Shown here: positions 37,873 to 47,833 of the stretch, one piece after another
Layout: the number at the start of each line of letters is the position of its first letter
Position numbering within the stretch: the stretch's first letter is position 1
Assembly: GCF_013608025.1 (NCBI RefSeq)
Contig: NZ_VDLV01000011.1
Span: forward strand, 112,679 to 176,678
Reading direction: 5' to 3'
Origin: Pseudomonas brassicacearum subsp. neoaurantiaca
Lineage (GTDB): Bacteria; Pseudomonadota; Gammaproteobacteria; Pseudomonadales; Pseudomonadaceae
DNA length: 64,000 nt
Notes under the pieces: model-generated
The model's database searches: none
Told to the model about the DNA's origin: nothing
Seen by the model: the letters and a program-made list of their open reading frames with translations, nothing else
Translations under genes and position numbers: made by a program

Positions 37873-39422
37873 GAGAGTTCCCTAGGCGCTGCTTCGTTGA
37901 GCAGCGCATCACGTTTCTGGTAGCCGGCGAACGCGGCGGCAAGCAAGTCATCCTGGGTCCAGCTGTCGCGCTCGAAGGTATCGATCAGGCGCCCGGCGGA
38001 CAATACGCCGATGCGATCACAAATCAGCATCAATTCCCGCAGGTCACTAGAGACCACGACCAGCGCCTTGCCCTGGCGAGTCAACTCACCGAGCAGTGCA
38101 TAAATGTCGAATTTGGCACCGACGTCGATGCCACGGGTCGGCTCGTCGAACAGCAGCACCGAGCAGTCGCGTTCGAGCCAGCGACCGATCACGACTTTCT
38201 GCTGATTGCCGCCGGACAGTTCGGACACCAACTGCGTCGGACTCGAGCTGCGGATGCGCATCGCATCGATCTGCCGCTGCGCCAACGCCACCTCAGCGCT
38301 GCCATTGACCAGGCCGCCGCTGGAAATCTCCGGCATGTTCCCCAAGGCGATATTCGCCGCGATGGATTGGGTCAACAGCAAGCCTTCGCCCTTGCGATCC
38401 TCGGTGATCAAGGCGATGCCATGGGCCACCGCATCGGCCGGCGACCGGATGCTGACGACGCTGGCCGGCGATCCCAACGCCACGGTGCCGCTGTCGGCCG
38501 CATCGGCGCCGAAGATCAACCGCAACAACTCGGTGCGCCCTGCCCCGATCAGGCCGGAGATGCCGAAGATTTCACCGCTGCGCACTTCAAAGGACACGTC
38601 GCGGACCTTGTCGGACCGGGTCAGGCCTTTGACCGTCAGCGCCGGAGCGCCGATCTGCCGCGGGCCCAGGTCGATGTGCTCGCCCAACTCGCGGCCGACC
38701 ATCAGCGTGACCAATTGCTCGCTGTTGTAGTTGGCCATCGGCTCGACACAGACCAGATTGCCGTCGCGCAGCACCGCAATGCGCTGGGCGACCCGCGCCA
38801 ACTCTTCGAGGCGATGGGAAATGTAGATGATCGACACGCCGCGTGCCTGCAAGCGGGTGATCTGCTCAAAGAGCATTTCGACTTCCCGGGCCGTCAGCAT
38901 CGCGGTCGGCTCATCGAGAATCAGTACGTGGCAATCGCCGATCAGGTTGCGGGCGATCTCGACCATCTGCTGATGGCCGATCCCCAACTCTCCGACCAGC
39001 GTGTCGGGATCGATTGCATCGAGCCCCACCTGGGCCATGGCTTCGACCGCCGCCTTGCGCAGTTGCTTGCGGCTGATCCAGCCGCCATGGCTGGGCAAGT
39101 TGTCTAGGAACAGGTTCTCAGCCACGGAAAGGGTCGGCAGCAGGTTGAGTTCCTGCATGACCATGCGCACACCCAGCGATTCCGCCTGGGTGCGGCTGCC
39201 GGGGCGGTAATCCTGCCCTTGGAATTGCATCTGCCCGGTCGTTGGCGTGACCAGGCCACCGATAATCTTGGACAGGGTACTTTTGCCGGCGCCATTTTCG
39301 CCGGTCAGCGCCAGCACTTCACCGCGCATCAACGTCAGGTTGATATCGCTCAGTACCGGCTGGGCATAGGTCTTGCCGATACCGCTGACGCACAGGACAG
39401 CGTTCGGGTCGCGAAGGGACAT
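37869..39422 (-). CDS. rbsA: Ribose ABC transporter ATP-binding protein (two ATPase halves)
   Basis: The 517-residue protein has two fused ABC domains. The first has Walker A LTGENGAGKSTLSKII and Walker B LILDEPTAML. The second has the degenerate Walker A ISGLIGAGRTELLRLI typical of sugar importers, and signature LSGGNQQKVVIGRWL. It drives ribose import with RbsC and RbsB. Confidence 0.97.
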   Translation of the reverse strand: MSLRDPNAVLCVSGIGKTYAQPVLSDINLTLMRGEVLALTGENGAGKSTLSKIIGGLVTPTTGQMQFQGQDYRPGSRTQAESLGVRMVMQELNLLPTLSVAENLFLDNLPSHGGWISRKQLRKAAVEAMAQVGLDAIDPDTLVGELGIGHQQMVEIARNLIGDCHVLILDEPTAMLTAREVEMLFEQITRLQARGVSIIYISHRLEELARVAQRIAVLRDGNLVCVEPMANYNSEQLVTLMVGRELGEHIDLGPRQIGAPALTVKGLTRSDKVRDVSFEVRSGEIFGISGLIGAGRTELLRLIFGADAADSGTVALGSPASVVSIRSPADAVAHGIALITEDRKGEGLLLTQSIAANIALGNMPEISSGGLVNGSAEVALAQRQIDAMRIRSSSPTQLVSELSGGNQQKVVIGRWLERDCSVLLFDEPTRGIDVGAKFDIYALLGELTRQGKALVVVSSDLRELMLICDRIGVLSAGRLIDTFERDSWTQDDLLAAAFAGYQKRDALLNEAAPRELS

Positions 39423-39437
39423 AACAAACTCTCCAAT

Positions 39438-39461
39438 GCGCCCGCCCGGACGGGCGAGCGC
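39438..39461 (-). other. Intercistronic stem-loop between rbsB and rbsA
   Basis: GCGC and CGCCC on one side pair with GGGCG and GCGC on the other around a four-base loop, with one C-A mismatch. It lies in the 58-base gap after rbsB. Such hairpins commonly protect the binding-protein message and give more RbsB than RbsA and RbsC. No T tract follows. Confidence 0.6.
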
Positions 39462-39480
39462 CGTTGTGTCGCCAGGATAA

Positions 39481-40437
39481 CTACTTGGTCACCAGCTCGA
39501 CCGGAGTTTCGATGACGCCGTTGGCGCCGCTGTCGACTTTTTCGCCCTTGAGGATCTTCAGCGCGGTCTCGATGCCGAACACAGCCTGCTTGGCAGCGAA
39601 CTGGTCCGCCGTCGCCAGGACACGACCGTCCTTGAGCATCGGCTTGATGGCATTGATGTTGTCGTAGCCGACCACTTGCACCTTGCCCGCCTTGCCCGCA
39701 GCGCGCACGGCCGAGACCGCGCCTACCGCCATGCTGTCGTTGCCGGCCAGCAGCGCCTTGATGTTCGGGTATTCGCTGAGCATCGACGAGGCAACCTGGT
39801 TGCCCTTGTTGATTTCCCAGTCACCCGATTGCAGGGAAACGACCTTGACCTGCGCAGCTTCCATCGCATCCTTGAAGCCTGCGGTGCGCGCCTGGGCGTT
39901 GGTGGTGGTCGACACACCTTCGATAATGCCGACTTCATCACCAGCCTTGAGCTGCTTGGCCAGGTACTCACCCACCAGGCGAGCGCCCTTGCGGTTGTCC
40001 GGGCCTACGAACGGCACGTTGATGTTCTTGCTCTTGACCACGGCCGGGTCGAGCTGGTTGTCGATGTTGATCACGGTGATGCCGGCGTCGACGGCTTTCT
40101 TGATCACCGGGACCATGGCCTTGGAGTCGGCCGGCGCGATAATCAGCGCATCGACTTTGGATACGATCATTTGCTCGACGATGCGAATCTGATTGGCGGT
40201 GTCGGTTTCATCCTTGATCCCGTTGGAGATCAGGTCGAAATCGGCGGAGTGTTCCTTTTGATACGCCTTGGCGCCATCTTCCATGGTCAGGAAGAATTCA
40301 TTGGCGAGGGACTTCATGACCAGCGCGACCTTGGGTTTTTCCGTGGTCTGGGCGAGCGCCGAGGAGAAAGGCAGCGCTGCGGATGCGGCCGCGAGCATGG
40401 CGACGGCGAGAAGGCGTCCAGCGAATGGCAGCTTCAT
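39481..40437 (-). CDS. rbsB: Periplasmic ribose-binding protein
   Basis: The 318-residue protein has a signal peptide (MKLPFAGRLLAVAMLAAASAALPFSSALA) and a type I sugar-binding fold: KVALVMKSLANEFFLTMEDGAKAY, ISNGIKDETDTANQIRIVEQMIVSKVDALIIAPADS and VVGYDNINAIKPML. It is the first gene of the operon and lies 53 bases after the operator. Confidence 0.96.
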   Translation of the reverse strand: MKLPFAGRLLAVAMLAAASAALPFSSALAQTTEKPKVALVMKSLANEFFLTMEDGAKAYQKEHSADFDLISNGIKDETDTANQIRIVEQMIVSKVDALIIAPADSKAMVPVIKKAVDAGITVINIDNQLDPAVVKSKNINVPFVGPDNRKGARLVGEYLAKQLKAGDEVGIIEGVSTTTNAQARTAGFKDAMEAAQVKVVSLQSGDWEINKGNQVASSMLSEYPNIKALLAGNDSMAVGAVSAVRAAGKAGKVQVVGYDNINAIKPMLKDGRVLATADQFAAKQAVFGIETALKILKGEKVDSGANGVIETPVELVTK

Positions 40438-40490
40438 GGGTTCACTCCGATTTTATGATTATTGTGAGCAAAATCGTCCCGCGGCAACCG

Positions 40491-40504
40491 CGCAAACGTT
40501 TGCG
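40491..40504. promoter_or_regulatory. RbsR operator
   Basis: CGCAAACGTTTGCG is a perfect 14-base palindrome with the central CG step typical of LacI/GalR operators. It begins just downstream of the predicted transcription start of rbsB, so bound repressor would block initiation. Confidence 0.88.
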
Positions 40505-40512
40505 TGGAATGA

Positions 40513-40541
40513 ACTATGGTAAAGCATCGGCGTTTTGTCAA
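40513..40541 (-). promoter_or_regulatory. Sigma-70 promoter of the ribose operon
   Basis: On the minus strand TTGACA (40541-40536) is a perfect -35 element, followed after exactly 17 bases by CATAGT (40518-40513) as the -10 element. Transcription should begin near 40506. Confidence 0.8.
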
Positions 40542-40570
40542 CGTCCCGATTTCATCAGGAACGTTACCGA

Positions 40571-41017
40571 TCAAGCCGTGGTGTTGACCAGCGAACCCGA
40601 GCTGGAATCTTTCGCCAGCTCCTTGATCAGACTGCCCGTTACCTGTTGCAGCGCGCCGGTGGTGTCGGCGATCTGACCCTGGATCGACAGGATAGCAGTC
40701 GTCTTGGCATCCGGCGTCGGATAAGGACGGGCCTGTGCAGCAGCGAGTTGCTGTTGCTGCTCACGCAGTTGCTGTTGAAGCTCCTGCATGCGCTTGAGCA
40801 ATATTTTTGTGGCGATGCTTTGGCTGCTGTCGCTTTTTTCGGTCTTGCTCTCGGCTTCGGTCGCCAGGTTCGCACGGACCTTGCCGGGCTCTTGCGTTTC
40901 GCCAAGGGCCTCATCGGCAGCGTCGGCGCTCGCCTCGCTCAAGGCGTTCAGCGTGGCCGCGGATTTTCCGCCAATGGTGACGGCGGCGGCATTTGGAGAG
41001 CCGATTGAAATGGACAT
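40571..41017 (-). CDS. Hypothetical protein with glutamine-rich coiled coil
   Basis: About 148 residues starting MSISIGSPNAAAVTIGGKSAATLNALSEASADAADEA, with a predicted coiled coil (ILLKRMQELQQQLREQQQQLAAAQ) in the middle and a low-complexity C terminus. GGAG is 6 bases before 41017; the longer open frame from 41101 lacks one. No signal peptide. Family not recognised; such low-complexity proteins are often surface or phage-related, without proof here. Confidence 0.75.
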   Translation of the reverse strand: MSISIGSPNAAAVTIGGKSAATLNALSEASADAADEALGETQEPGKVRANLATEAESKTEKSDSSQSIATKILLKRMQELQQQLREQQQQLAAAQARPYPTPDAKTTAILSIQGQIADTTGALQQVTGSLIKELAKDSSSGSLVNTTA

Positions 41018-41247
41018 GTCTCGCTCCGTGAAAGAATTTCCTACAAGCAAGATCGCCCGTTGGCGCATTTTCTTTAGCTGTTTGCCGAGTTCTTCTGGCA
41101 AACGGAAAATCTTCTCAATAAAAAAATCCTCCTTCCTACATCAAAACGCAAAAAGCGCTGTCAGACGATTTTCTTGATTTTTAAGCAGTTGCGTAAATGC
41201 CTACAGTTAAATACTGTATGCACGTACAGCTTAATAAGGATAATCCT

Positions 41248-41496
41248 GTGGCCACGCCCTCCGCTGCAACTACCCCCTTAGATTCCTATACACGACTCGG
41301 TCTTCGGGTCTCGAAAATCATCAACTCCCCCACCGCACAAAAAGCCAAGGCCGCGCTGATCTTCCGTCTTCCTGATGAACCGGTGGATGAATGGGAACGG
41401 CTGCTGGAAGAAATCGACGAGAACGACAACGTCACCCTCGCTTATCGCGACGATGGCGGCGTGCAGGTTTTCTGGGTTGTGCCGAAGGAAGATTGA
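41248..41496 (+). CDS. DUF1654 protein
   Basis: The protein of 82 residues starts from a GTG preceded by AAGGA. The core SYTRLGLRVSKIINSPTAQKAKAALIFRLPDEPVDEWERLLEEIDENDNVTLAYRDDGGVQVFWVVPKED is the Pseudomonas DUF1654 sequence. Function unknown. Earlier in-frame ATGs (41197, 41218) have no site. EndA follows after five bases. Confidence 0.85.
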   Translation: MATPSAATTPLDSYTRLGLRVSKIINSPTAQKAKAALIFRLPDEPVDEWERLLEEIDENDNVTLAYRDDGGVQVFWVVPKED

Positions 41497-41501
41497 GCCT
41501 G

Positions 41502-42191
41502 ATGATTGTTCGCTGTTTAGCTTTATCGCTCGTTTTCGTCGCCCTGGGCGCGCAAGCCGCTGCTCCCCGCACCTTCAACGAAGCCAAGAAAGTCGCCTGG
41601 AAACTCTACGCCCCGCAATCCACTGAGTTCTACTGTGGCTGCAAGTACACCGGCAATCGGGTGAACCTGGCGGCCTGCGGTTACGTGCCGCGCAAGAATG
41701 CCAGCCGCGCCGCGCGCATCGAGTGGGAGCACATCGTGCCAGCCTGGCAGATTGGTCATCAGCGCCAATGTTGGCAACAAGGCGGTCGAAAGAATTGCAC
41801 GCGCTATGACCCGGTCTATCAACGGGCCGAGGCTGACCTTCACAACCTGGTGCCCAGCATTGGCGAGGTCAATGGCGATCGCAGCAATTTCAGCTTTGGT
41901 TGGCTGCCGGTGCAGAAGGGCCAGTACGGCTCATGCCTGACCCAGGTGGACTTCAAGGCCAAGAAAGTCATGCCCCGCCCTTCCATCCGAGGAATGATCG
42001 CCAGGACGTATTTCTACATGAGCAAACAGTACGGCCTGCGCCTTTCGAAACAGGACCGGAGCCTGTACGAAGCCTGGGACAAGACCTATCCCGTGCAGGC
42101 CTGGGAGCGCCAGCGCAACCAGAGCGTTGCGTGTGTGATGGGCCGTGGAAACGAATTCGTCGGCCCGGTGGACCTGAAGGCCTGCGGCTGA
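41502..42191 (+). CDS. endA: Exported endonuclease I
   Basis: The protein of 229 residues has a signal peptide (MIVRCLALSLVFVALGAQA) and the endonuclease I core with IEWEHIVPAW (catalytic histidine), HNLVPSIGEVNGDRSNFSF and several cysteines for disulfides. It degrades double-stranded DNA in the periplasm or outside the cell. It starts five bases after the DUF1654 gene. Confidence 0.93.
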   Translation: MIVRCLALSLVFVALGAQAAAPRTFNEAKKVAWKLYAPQSTEFYCGCKYTGNRVNLAACGYVPRKNASRAARIEWEHIVPAWQIGHQRQCWQQGGRKNCTRYDPVYQRAEADLHNLVPSIGEVNGDRSNFSFGWLPVQKGQYGSCLTQVDFKAKKVMPRPSIRGMIARTYFYMSKQYGLRLSKQDRSLYEAWDKTYPVQAWERQRNQSVACVMGRGNEFVGPVDLKACG

Positions 42192-42220
42192 ACTGGCATT
42201 TGTGAGCGGCACAAACCAAC

Positions 42221-42310
42221 TGTGGGAGCGAGCTTGCTCGCGATAGCGGCGGATCCACCAACAGTGATGTTGACTGGCATTCCCCTATCGCGAGCAAGCT
42301 CGCTCCCACA
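42221..42310. repeat. REPIN, GTGGGAGCGAGC family
   Basis: Complete inverted pair of REP sequences (TGTGGGAGCGAGCTTGCTCG... and ...CGAGCAAGCTCGCTCCCACA) between endA and the convergent SPOR lipoprotein gene. Confidence 0.92.
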
Positions 42311-42327
42311 GGTTTTGTTCGGCCCGA

Positions 42328-42693
42328 TTACTTGGCCGTAGGGTAATCCACGACCTGAGTCTCGATGTTGCGCTTCTTGGCGCGGACCAGGGCAGCGGTG
42401 ATCTGCTCCTGCTTTGCTTGAGCCTCGGCCTCGGAGCTCAACGGCCCGACCAGAACCCGATCCTTGCCACCCTCCCGGACGACAGTGGACATGAAGCTGT
42501 GCTCGATCAGCCATCCGGTGAGATCGCTGACGGCCTGGGGTGTCTCACCGCGAACCTCGACCGCCCATTGCGGTGCGGTAGCGGCCGCCGGCGTGGCGCT
42601 CGCCGCTGCTTTCGGCTTGGGTGCCTCGACGTCGCGCCCCTCTCCGCATCCCGCCAGCGCCAATACCGCGATAACCCAAGCCAATTTACGCAC
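42328..42693 (-). CDS. SPOR-domain lipoprotein
   Basis: The 121-residue protein starts from GTG (MRKLAWVIAVLALAGCGEG), with a lipobox (LAGC). After a proline-alanine linker, WAVEVRGETPQAVSDLTGWLIEHSFMSTVVREGGKDRVLVGPLSSEAEAQAKQEQI is a SPOR domain, which binds denuded peptidoglycan at division sites. GAGGG lies about 7 bases before the GTG; an ATG seven codons upstream lacks a site. Confidence 0.85.
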   Translation of the reverse strand: MRKLAWVIAVLALAGCGEGRDVEAPKPKAAASATPAAATAPQWAVEVRGETPQAVSDLTGWLIEHSFMSTVVREGGKDRVLVGPLSSEAEAQAKQEQITAALVRAKKRNIETQVVDYPTAK

Positions 42694-42940
42694 AACGATT
42701 CCCTCGCAAGACATGAAGCGGGGATTTTAGCATCCACTCTCGCCAAGAACGCCCCAAACAGTGCGCAAAACACGAGAATCCTGCCCGGCGTCTCTGTATA
42801 GTCGCACCCTGGGAATTAATGCAGCATCTGCACGTCAGAAAGAGGCACCCACATTGTGACACTTAGCACTAATCTATAAGCAGTACCGACATCTGCACTG
42901 TCTGAATCAGGTGCCCTATAAAGCAATCAAGGAGAACACC

Positions 42941-43135
42941 ATGCTGATACTCACCCGCAAAGTCGGTGAAAGCATAAATATTGGTGACGACATCACGATC
43001 ACCATTCTGGGCGTAAGCGGCCAACAAGTCCGGATCGGCATCAACGCCCCGAAAAATGTTGCGGTGCACCGTGAAGAGATTTATCAGCGTATCCAGGCCG
43101 GCCTTACCGCCCCGGACAAGCCTCAAACGCCCTGA
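42941..43135 (+). CDS. rsmE: CsrA-family translational regulator, RsmE type
   Basis: The 64-residue protein, [52 protein letters not shown]..., is the RsmE form of CsrA in fluorescent pseudomonads (RsmA differs at its N terminus). It binds GGA motifs in leaders and is counteracted by Rsm small RNAs. The ribosome binding site AAGGAGA fits an A(N)GGA target, so it may repress its own translation. An in-frame ATG 30 bases upstream has no site. Confidence 0.95.
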   Translation: MLILTRKVGESINIGDDITITILGVSGQQVRIGINAPKNVAVHREEIYQRIQAGLTAPDKPQTP

Positions 43136-43327
43136 GCCCTGCCGCAATCCGCAGCCAGCCCGTTTGCATTACCGCAAGGCTGGCTAAAGATGCATATCGA
43201 CCGCGCCTCGCCCTGCCCCATCCGCCTTGACCTCGTCCAGCCGTGAAACCGATATTAATGGCTTGCTTCGTAGCATGGCTGTCAGACGTTTCGTTTTAAT
43301 GGCGATGAAGCAGGCGTTCGTGGCCGG

Positions 43328-43783
43328 TCAACCCAAGCTTACGCCGCGAGCCATCCCCGTGGCGGCGATCACCATCAGGATCAACAGCAACGCTTCCAAA
43401 TGGCTGATCCGTGCAAAGCGCCCCGCCCTCGATGGATCGATCGCGCCCCCTTTGCCGAGGGCTATCCGCCATTTGATCAGGGCGATCATCGGTGCGATTT
43501 CAAGCAACAGAATCGCCACGAACAGCGTCATCTTCAGGTGAAACAGCGGCTGATGCAGGTAATAGTCAGCGCCTTTTTCGTACCCGGCGAAAGCGCGCAT
43601 CCCACCCGTTACCAGCAACACCAGCGCTGAAAGTCCCCATACATTGTCCGCAACCAGGACATTGCGAACTGCGTCCGCGCCACCCGCGAGGCGTCGCAGC
43701 GCCGTGCCGCGGGTCAGCACCGCCCAGAACCCAAGGGCGAACGCCACGAGATGGATGGCCGCGAGAGACCAGTGAGCAAGCAT
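43328..43783 (-). CDS. DUF2214-family membrane protein
   Basis: The protein of 151 residues starts MLAHWSLAAIHLVAFALGFWAVLTRGTALRRLAGG and has four hydrophobic segments (about residues 3-22, 43-62, 76-96 and 128-146). CGGAG lies 8 bases before the ATG at 43783; the longer frame to 43960 runs through a REPIN and is not coding. Function of the family is unknown. Confidence 0.85.
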   Translation of the reverse strand: MLAHWSLAAIHLVAFALGFWAVLTRGTALRRLAGGADAVRNVLVADNVWGLSALVLLVTGGMRAFAGYEKGADYYLHQPLFHLKMTLFVAILLLEIAPMIALIKWRIALGKGGAIDPSRAGRFARISHLEALLLILMVIAATGMARGVSLG

Positions 43784-43871
43784 GGGAGGACTCCGGTCAG
43801 AGGGAATGTCGAAGCGACCTGACAGTACTAGCTCAGAAAGGGGCAATTGCCAGGGTAGGCATGCAAAAAAC

Positions 43872-43961
43872 TGTGGGAGCGAGCTTGCTCGCGATGGCGG
43901 TGTATCAGTCGACAAACATGTTGCCTGACACGCCGCTATCGCGAGCAAGCTCGCTCCCACA
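43872..43961. repeat. REPIN, GTGGGAGCGAGC family
   Basis: Complete inverted pair upstream of the DUF2214 gene and just downstream of cysS. Confidence 0.92.
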
Positions 43962-43979
43962 TTGGTAGTGCGTAAGGGC

Positions 43980-45362
43980 TTAGTCCGCCAATCGCCAGGT
44001 CGTCCCGCCCTTCCCGTCTTCCAGCACCACGCCCATGGCGGTGAGCTGGTCGCGGATGCGGTCGGATTCGGCCCAGTCCTTGTTGGCTCGCGCAGCCAGG
44101 CGCGCCTGGATCAACGCCTCGACCTCGGCGGCGTCCACGCGACCTTCGGCGCCGGCCTGGAGGAAGTCATCGGCCTCAAGCTGCAACACACCCAGCACAC
44201 TGGCCAGCTCCTTCAAGCGTGCCGCCAGGCCCGCCGCCGCATCAAGATCGCTCTCGCGCAGGCGGTTGATCTCACGCACCATCTCGAACAGCACCGCGCA
44301 CGCTTCGGGCGTGCCGAAGTCGTCGTTCATCACTTCGGTGAAGCGCGCCACAAACGCTTCGCCACCGGCAGGCGGCACGCTCGGCAGGCCCTTCAACGCG
44401 TGGTAGAAACGCTCCAGGGCACCCTTGGCGTCCTTGAGGTTGTCTTCCGAGTAGTTGATGGCGCTGCGGTAGTGGCTCGACACCAAAAGGTAACGCACGA
44501 CTTCCGGGTGATACTTGTCGAGCACGTCGCGGATGGTGAAGAAGTTATTCAAGGACTTGGACATCTTCTCGCCATTGATGCGAATCATGCCGCAATGCAT
44601 CCACGCGTTGGCGTAGGTCTTGCCGGTGGCCGCTTCACTCTGGGCGATTTCGTTTTCGTGGTGCGGGAATTCCAGGTCGCTGCCACCGCCATGAATGTCG
44701 AAGGTCTCGCCCAGGCAGCAGGTGGACATCACCGAGCACTCGATATGCCAGCCCGGACGCCCGGCGCCCCACGGCGAATCCCAGCTCGGCTCACCCGGCT
44801 TGGCGCCTTTCCACAGCACGAAGTCCAGCGGGTCTTCCTTCGACTCGTCGACTTCGATGCGCGCGCCGATGCGCAGGTCTTCGATCTTCTTGCGCGACAG
44901 CTTGCCGTAGCCCATGAACTTGGCGACACGGTAGTACACGTCGCCATTGCCCGGTGCGTAGGCATAACCTTTGTCGATCAAGGTCTGGATCATCGCCAGC
45001 ATGCCTGGGATGTGGTCCGTGGCACGGGGCTCCAGGTCCGGCTTGAGGATATTGAGGCGCGCCTCGTCCTCGTGCATGGCCTTGATCATGCGCTCGGTCA
45101 GCGCATCGAACGCTTCACCATTCTCATTGGCGCGATTGATGATCTTGTCGTCGATGTCGGTGATGTTGCGCACGTAGGTCAGGTCGTAGCCACTGAAACG
45201 CAACCAGCGAGTCACCAGGTCGAAGGCGACCATGCTGCGGCCGTGGCCCAGGTGGCAATAGTCGTACACGGTCATGCCGCAGACGTACATGCGGACCTTG
45301 TTGCCATCCAGCGGCTTGAAGACTTCTTTGCTCTTGGTGAGCGTGTTGTAGATCGTAAGCAC
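43980..45362 (-). CDS. cysS: Cysteinyl-tRNA synthetase
   Basis: The 460-residue class I enzyme begins [47 protein letters not shown], with the zinc cysteine, the HLGH form of the HIGH motif, and [10 protein letters not shown]. Zinc ligands continue in [10 protein letters not shown] and [14 protein letters not shown]. It follows glnS by 21 bases, probably cotranscribed. Confidence 0.99.
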   Translation of the reverse strand: MLTIYNTLTKSKEVFKPLDGNKVRMYVCGMTVYDYCHLGHGRSMVAFDLVTRWLRFSGYDLTYVRNITDIDDKIINRANENGEAFDALTERMIKAMHEDEARLNILKPDLEPRATDHIPGMLAMIQTLIDKGYAYAPGNGDVYYRVAKFMGYGKLSRKKIEDLRIGARIEVDESKEDPLDFVLWKGAKPGEPSWDSPWGAGRPGWHIECSVMSTCCLGETFDIHGGGSDLEFPHHENEIAQSEAATGKTYANAWMHCGMIRINGEKMSKSLNNFFTIRDVLDKYHPEVVRYLLVSSHYRSAINYSEDNLKDAKGALERFYHALKGLPSVPPAGGEAFVARFTEVMNDDFGTPEACAVLFEMVREINRLRESDLDAAAGLAARLKELASVLGVLQLEADDFLQAGAEGRVDAAEVEALIQARLAARANKDWAESDRIRDQLTAMGVVLEDGKGGTTWRLAD

Positions 45363-45383
45363 AGGGTTTCCCTTAAGACTTGA

Positions 45384-47081
45384 TCACTGACCCCAGGAAT
45401 CGCGCAAGGTCACGGTACGGTTGAACACCGGAGCACCAGGTTTCGAGTCCTTGATATCCGCGCAGAAGTAGCCTTCGCGCTCGAACTGGAAACGGTCTTC
45501 CGGCTGTGCGTTGCCCAGCGATGGCTCGGCACGACAACCAGTGAGTACTTGCAGGGAATCAGGGTTGATGTTGTCCAGGAAGCTGGCGCTGTCTTCGGCC
45601 TTCTCCGGGTTCGGCGAACGGAACAGGCGATCGTACAGGCGCACTTCGCACTCGACGCTGGCGGCGGCCGGCACCCAGTGGATCACGCCCTTGACCTTGC
45701 GACCTTCCGGGTTCTTGCCCAGTGTGTCGGGGTCATAGGAGCAACGCAGCTCGACGATGTTGCCGTCGGCATCCTTGATGGCCTCGTCGGCGCGGATCAC
45801 GTAGCTGCCGCGCAGGCGCACTTCGCCGGCAGGCTCCAAGCGCTTGTAGCCTTTCGGCGGCTCTTCCATGAAGTCTTCACGGTCGATGTAGATTTCCCGG
45901 GCGAACGGCAGGACGCGCACGCCCATGTCTTCCTTCGGGTGGCACGGCAGTTCGAGGTTCTCGACCTTGCCTTCCGGGTAATTGGTGATGATGACTTTCA
46001 GCGGACGCAACACGCACATGGCGCGCGGCGCACTGTGGTCGAGGTCGTCGCGGATGCTGAATTCCAGCATGCCGAAATCCACCACGCCGTCGGAACGGTT
46101 GGTGCCGATCATCTCGCAGAAATTACGGATCGACTTCGGCGTGTAGCCACGACGGCGGAAACCCGACAGCGTCGACATGCGTGGGTCGTCCCAGCCGCTG
46201 ACGTGCTTCTCGTCCACCAGTTGCTTGAGCTTGCGCTTGCTGGTGATGGTGTAGTTCAGGTTCAGGCGGCTGAATTCATACTGGCGCGGATTGGCCGGCA
46301 CCGGCAGGTGTTCCAGGAACCATTCGTACAGCGGACGGTGGCTTTCGAATTCCAGGGTGCAGATCGAATGCGTGATGCCTTCGATGGCGTCCGACTGGCC
46401 GTGGGTGAAGTCATAGTTCGGGTAGATGCACCACTTGTCGCCCGTCTGGTGGTGATGGGCATGACGGATGCGGTACATGATCGGGTCGCGCAGGTTCATG
46501 TTCGGCGAGGCCATGTCGATCTTGGCGCGCAGCACACGGGCGCCGTCCGGGAACTCACCGGCGCGCATGCGGGCGAACAGGTCCAGGTTCTCTTCCACGC
46601 TGCGATCGCGGAACGGGCTGTTGCGGCCCGGCTCGGTGAGGCTGCCACGGTATTCCTTGGCCTGCTCCGGCGTCAGGTCGCACACGTAGGCGTTGCCGGA
46701 CTTGATCAGCTCGACCGCCCAATCATGCAACTGGTCGAAATACTGCGAGGCGTAGCGCACTTCGCCGGCCCATTCGAAACCCAGCCACTTGACGTCGCTC
46801 TTGATCGCGTCGATGTATTCCTGGTCTTCCTTGGCCGGGTTGGTGTCATCGAAACGCAAGTGCGTGACGCCACCGAACTCCTCGGCCAGGCCGAAGTTCA
46901 CGCAGATGGATTTGGCGTGACCGATGTGCAGGTAACCGTTGGGCTCCGGCGGGAAGCGGGTGACGATCTGCGTGTGCTTACCCGAATCCAGGTCCGCCTG
47001 GACGATCGGGCGCAGGAAATTGACCGGCACGGCCGGGCCGGTCTTGGAATTCGAGGTAGGGTCGACAGTGGGCTTGCTCAT
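45384..47081 (-). CDS. glnS: Glutaminyl-tRNA synthetase
   Basis: The protein of 565 residues starts [59 protein letters not shown], with the HIGH motif. AGGA lies five bases before the ATG at 47081. The C-terminal beta-barrel anticodon domain is complete. It diverges from ppiB; in the 248-base gap no clear promoter was found. Confidence 0.99.
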   Translation of the reverse strand: MSKPTVDPTSNSKTGPAVPVNFLRPIVQADLDSGKHTQIVTRFPPEPNGYLHIGHAKSICVNFGLAEEFGGVTHLRFDDTNPAKEDQEYIDAIKSDVKWLGFEWAGEVRYASQYFDQLHDWAVELIKSGNAYVCDLTPEQAKEYRGSLTEPGRNSPFRDRSVEENLDLFARMRAGEFPDGARVLRAKIDMASPNMNLRDPIMYRIRHAHHHQTGDKWCIYPNYDFTHGQSDAIEGITHSICTLEFESHRPLYEWFLEHLPVPANPRQYEFSRLNLNYTITSKRKLKQLVDEKHVSGWDDPRMSTLSGFRRRGYTPKSIRNFCEMIGTNRSDGVVDFGMLEFSIRDDLDHSAPRAMCVLRPLKVIITNYPEGKVENLELPCHPKEDMGVRVLPFAREIYIDREDFMEEPPKGYKRLEPAGEVRLRGSYVIRADEAIKDADGNIVELRCSYDPDTLGKNPEGRKVKGVIHWVPAAASVECEVRLYDRLFRSPNPEKAEDSASFLDNINPDSLQVLTGCRAEPSLGNAQPEDRFQFEREGYFCADIKDSKPGAPVFNRTVTLRDSWGQ

Positions 47082-47329
47082 AGGATCCTTGAACATACAA
47101 GTGCGCGGCCGGGTGCGGCCTGATAAATCAAAGCCCGTATCATAGCCGATGCTGTCAAGCACCTGACAGGCCGAGCCGGCAAACGATTGAATTTAATCGA
47201 CAGCCTGATAAAAAACAGCCTCGAAATTCGTGCCCGGCACGCTAAACTGCCCAGCCTGGCCCATTACAGCCAGACGGTTGCGGGCGTTCGCGCCCCGAAA
47301 CCCACGAATTCCTTGAAAGAGTAGTGATC

Positions 47330-47833
47330 ATGACCCAAGTCAAACTGACCACCAACCATGGCGACATCGTCCTGGAACTGAATGCCGAAAAGGCACCGAT
47401 TACCGTTGCCAACTTCGTTGAATACGTCAAGGCCGGGCATTACACCAACACCGTGTTCCACCGTGTCATCGGCAACTTCATGATCCAGGGCGGTGGTTTC
47501 GAGCCAGGCATGAAGGAAAAGAAAGACAAGCGTCCAAGCATCCAGAACGAAGCCGACAACGGTCTCTCCAACGACAAGTACACCGTCGCCATGGCCCGTA
47601 CCATGGAGCCGCATTCGGCCTCCGCGCAGTTCTTCATCAACGTTGCCGACAACACCTTCCTGAACCACAGCGGCAAGAACGTCCAGGGCTGGGGCTACGC
47701 AGTATTCGGTAAAGTCACCGCCGGCACCGACGTGGTCGACAAGATCAAAGGCGTGTCCACCACCTCCAAGGCTGGCCACCAGGACGTCCCGGCAGAAGAC
47801 GTGATCATCGAGAACGCCGAGATCATTGAGTGA
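47330..47833 (+). CDS. ppiB: Cyclophilin-type peptidyl-prolyl isomerase B
   Basis: The 167-residue protein has the cyclophilin core [45 protein letters not shown] and [10 protein letters not shown], with the active-site arginine in FHRV. There is no signal peptide, so it acts in the cytoplasm. Its stop overlaps the lpxH start by four bases (GTGA). Confidence 0.97.
   Translation: MTQVKLTTNHGDIVLELNAEKAPITVANFVEYVKAGHYTNTVFHRVIGNFMIQGGGFEPGMKEKKDKRPSIQNEADNGLSNDKYTVAMARTMEPHSASAQFFINVADNTFLNHSGKNVQGWGYAVFGKVTAGTDVVDKIKGVSTTSKAGHQDVPAEDVIIENAEIIE

Noticed and set aside
42854..42880. Promoter for rsmE from TTGTGA and TATAAG
   Set aside because: The spacing is 15 bases and the -35 match is weak; not strong enough to list.
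43784..43960. N-terminal extension of the DUF2214 protein reading MGASLLAIAACQ...SRASSLPQ
   Set aside because: This peptide is the translation of a REPIN and recurs at other REPINs in the window; GGAG before 43783 gives the real start.
45549..47123. A 524-residue open frame antisense to glnS
   Set aside because: Same reason: full overlap with a certain gene and shadow-type composition.
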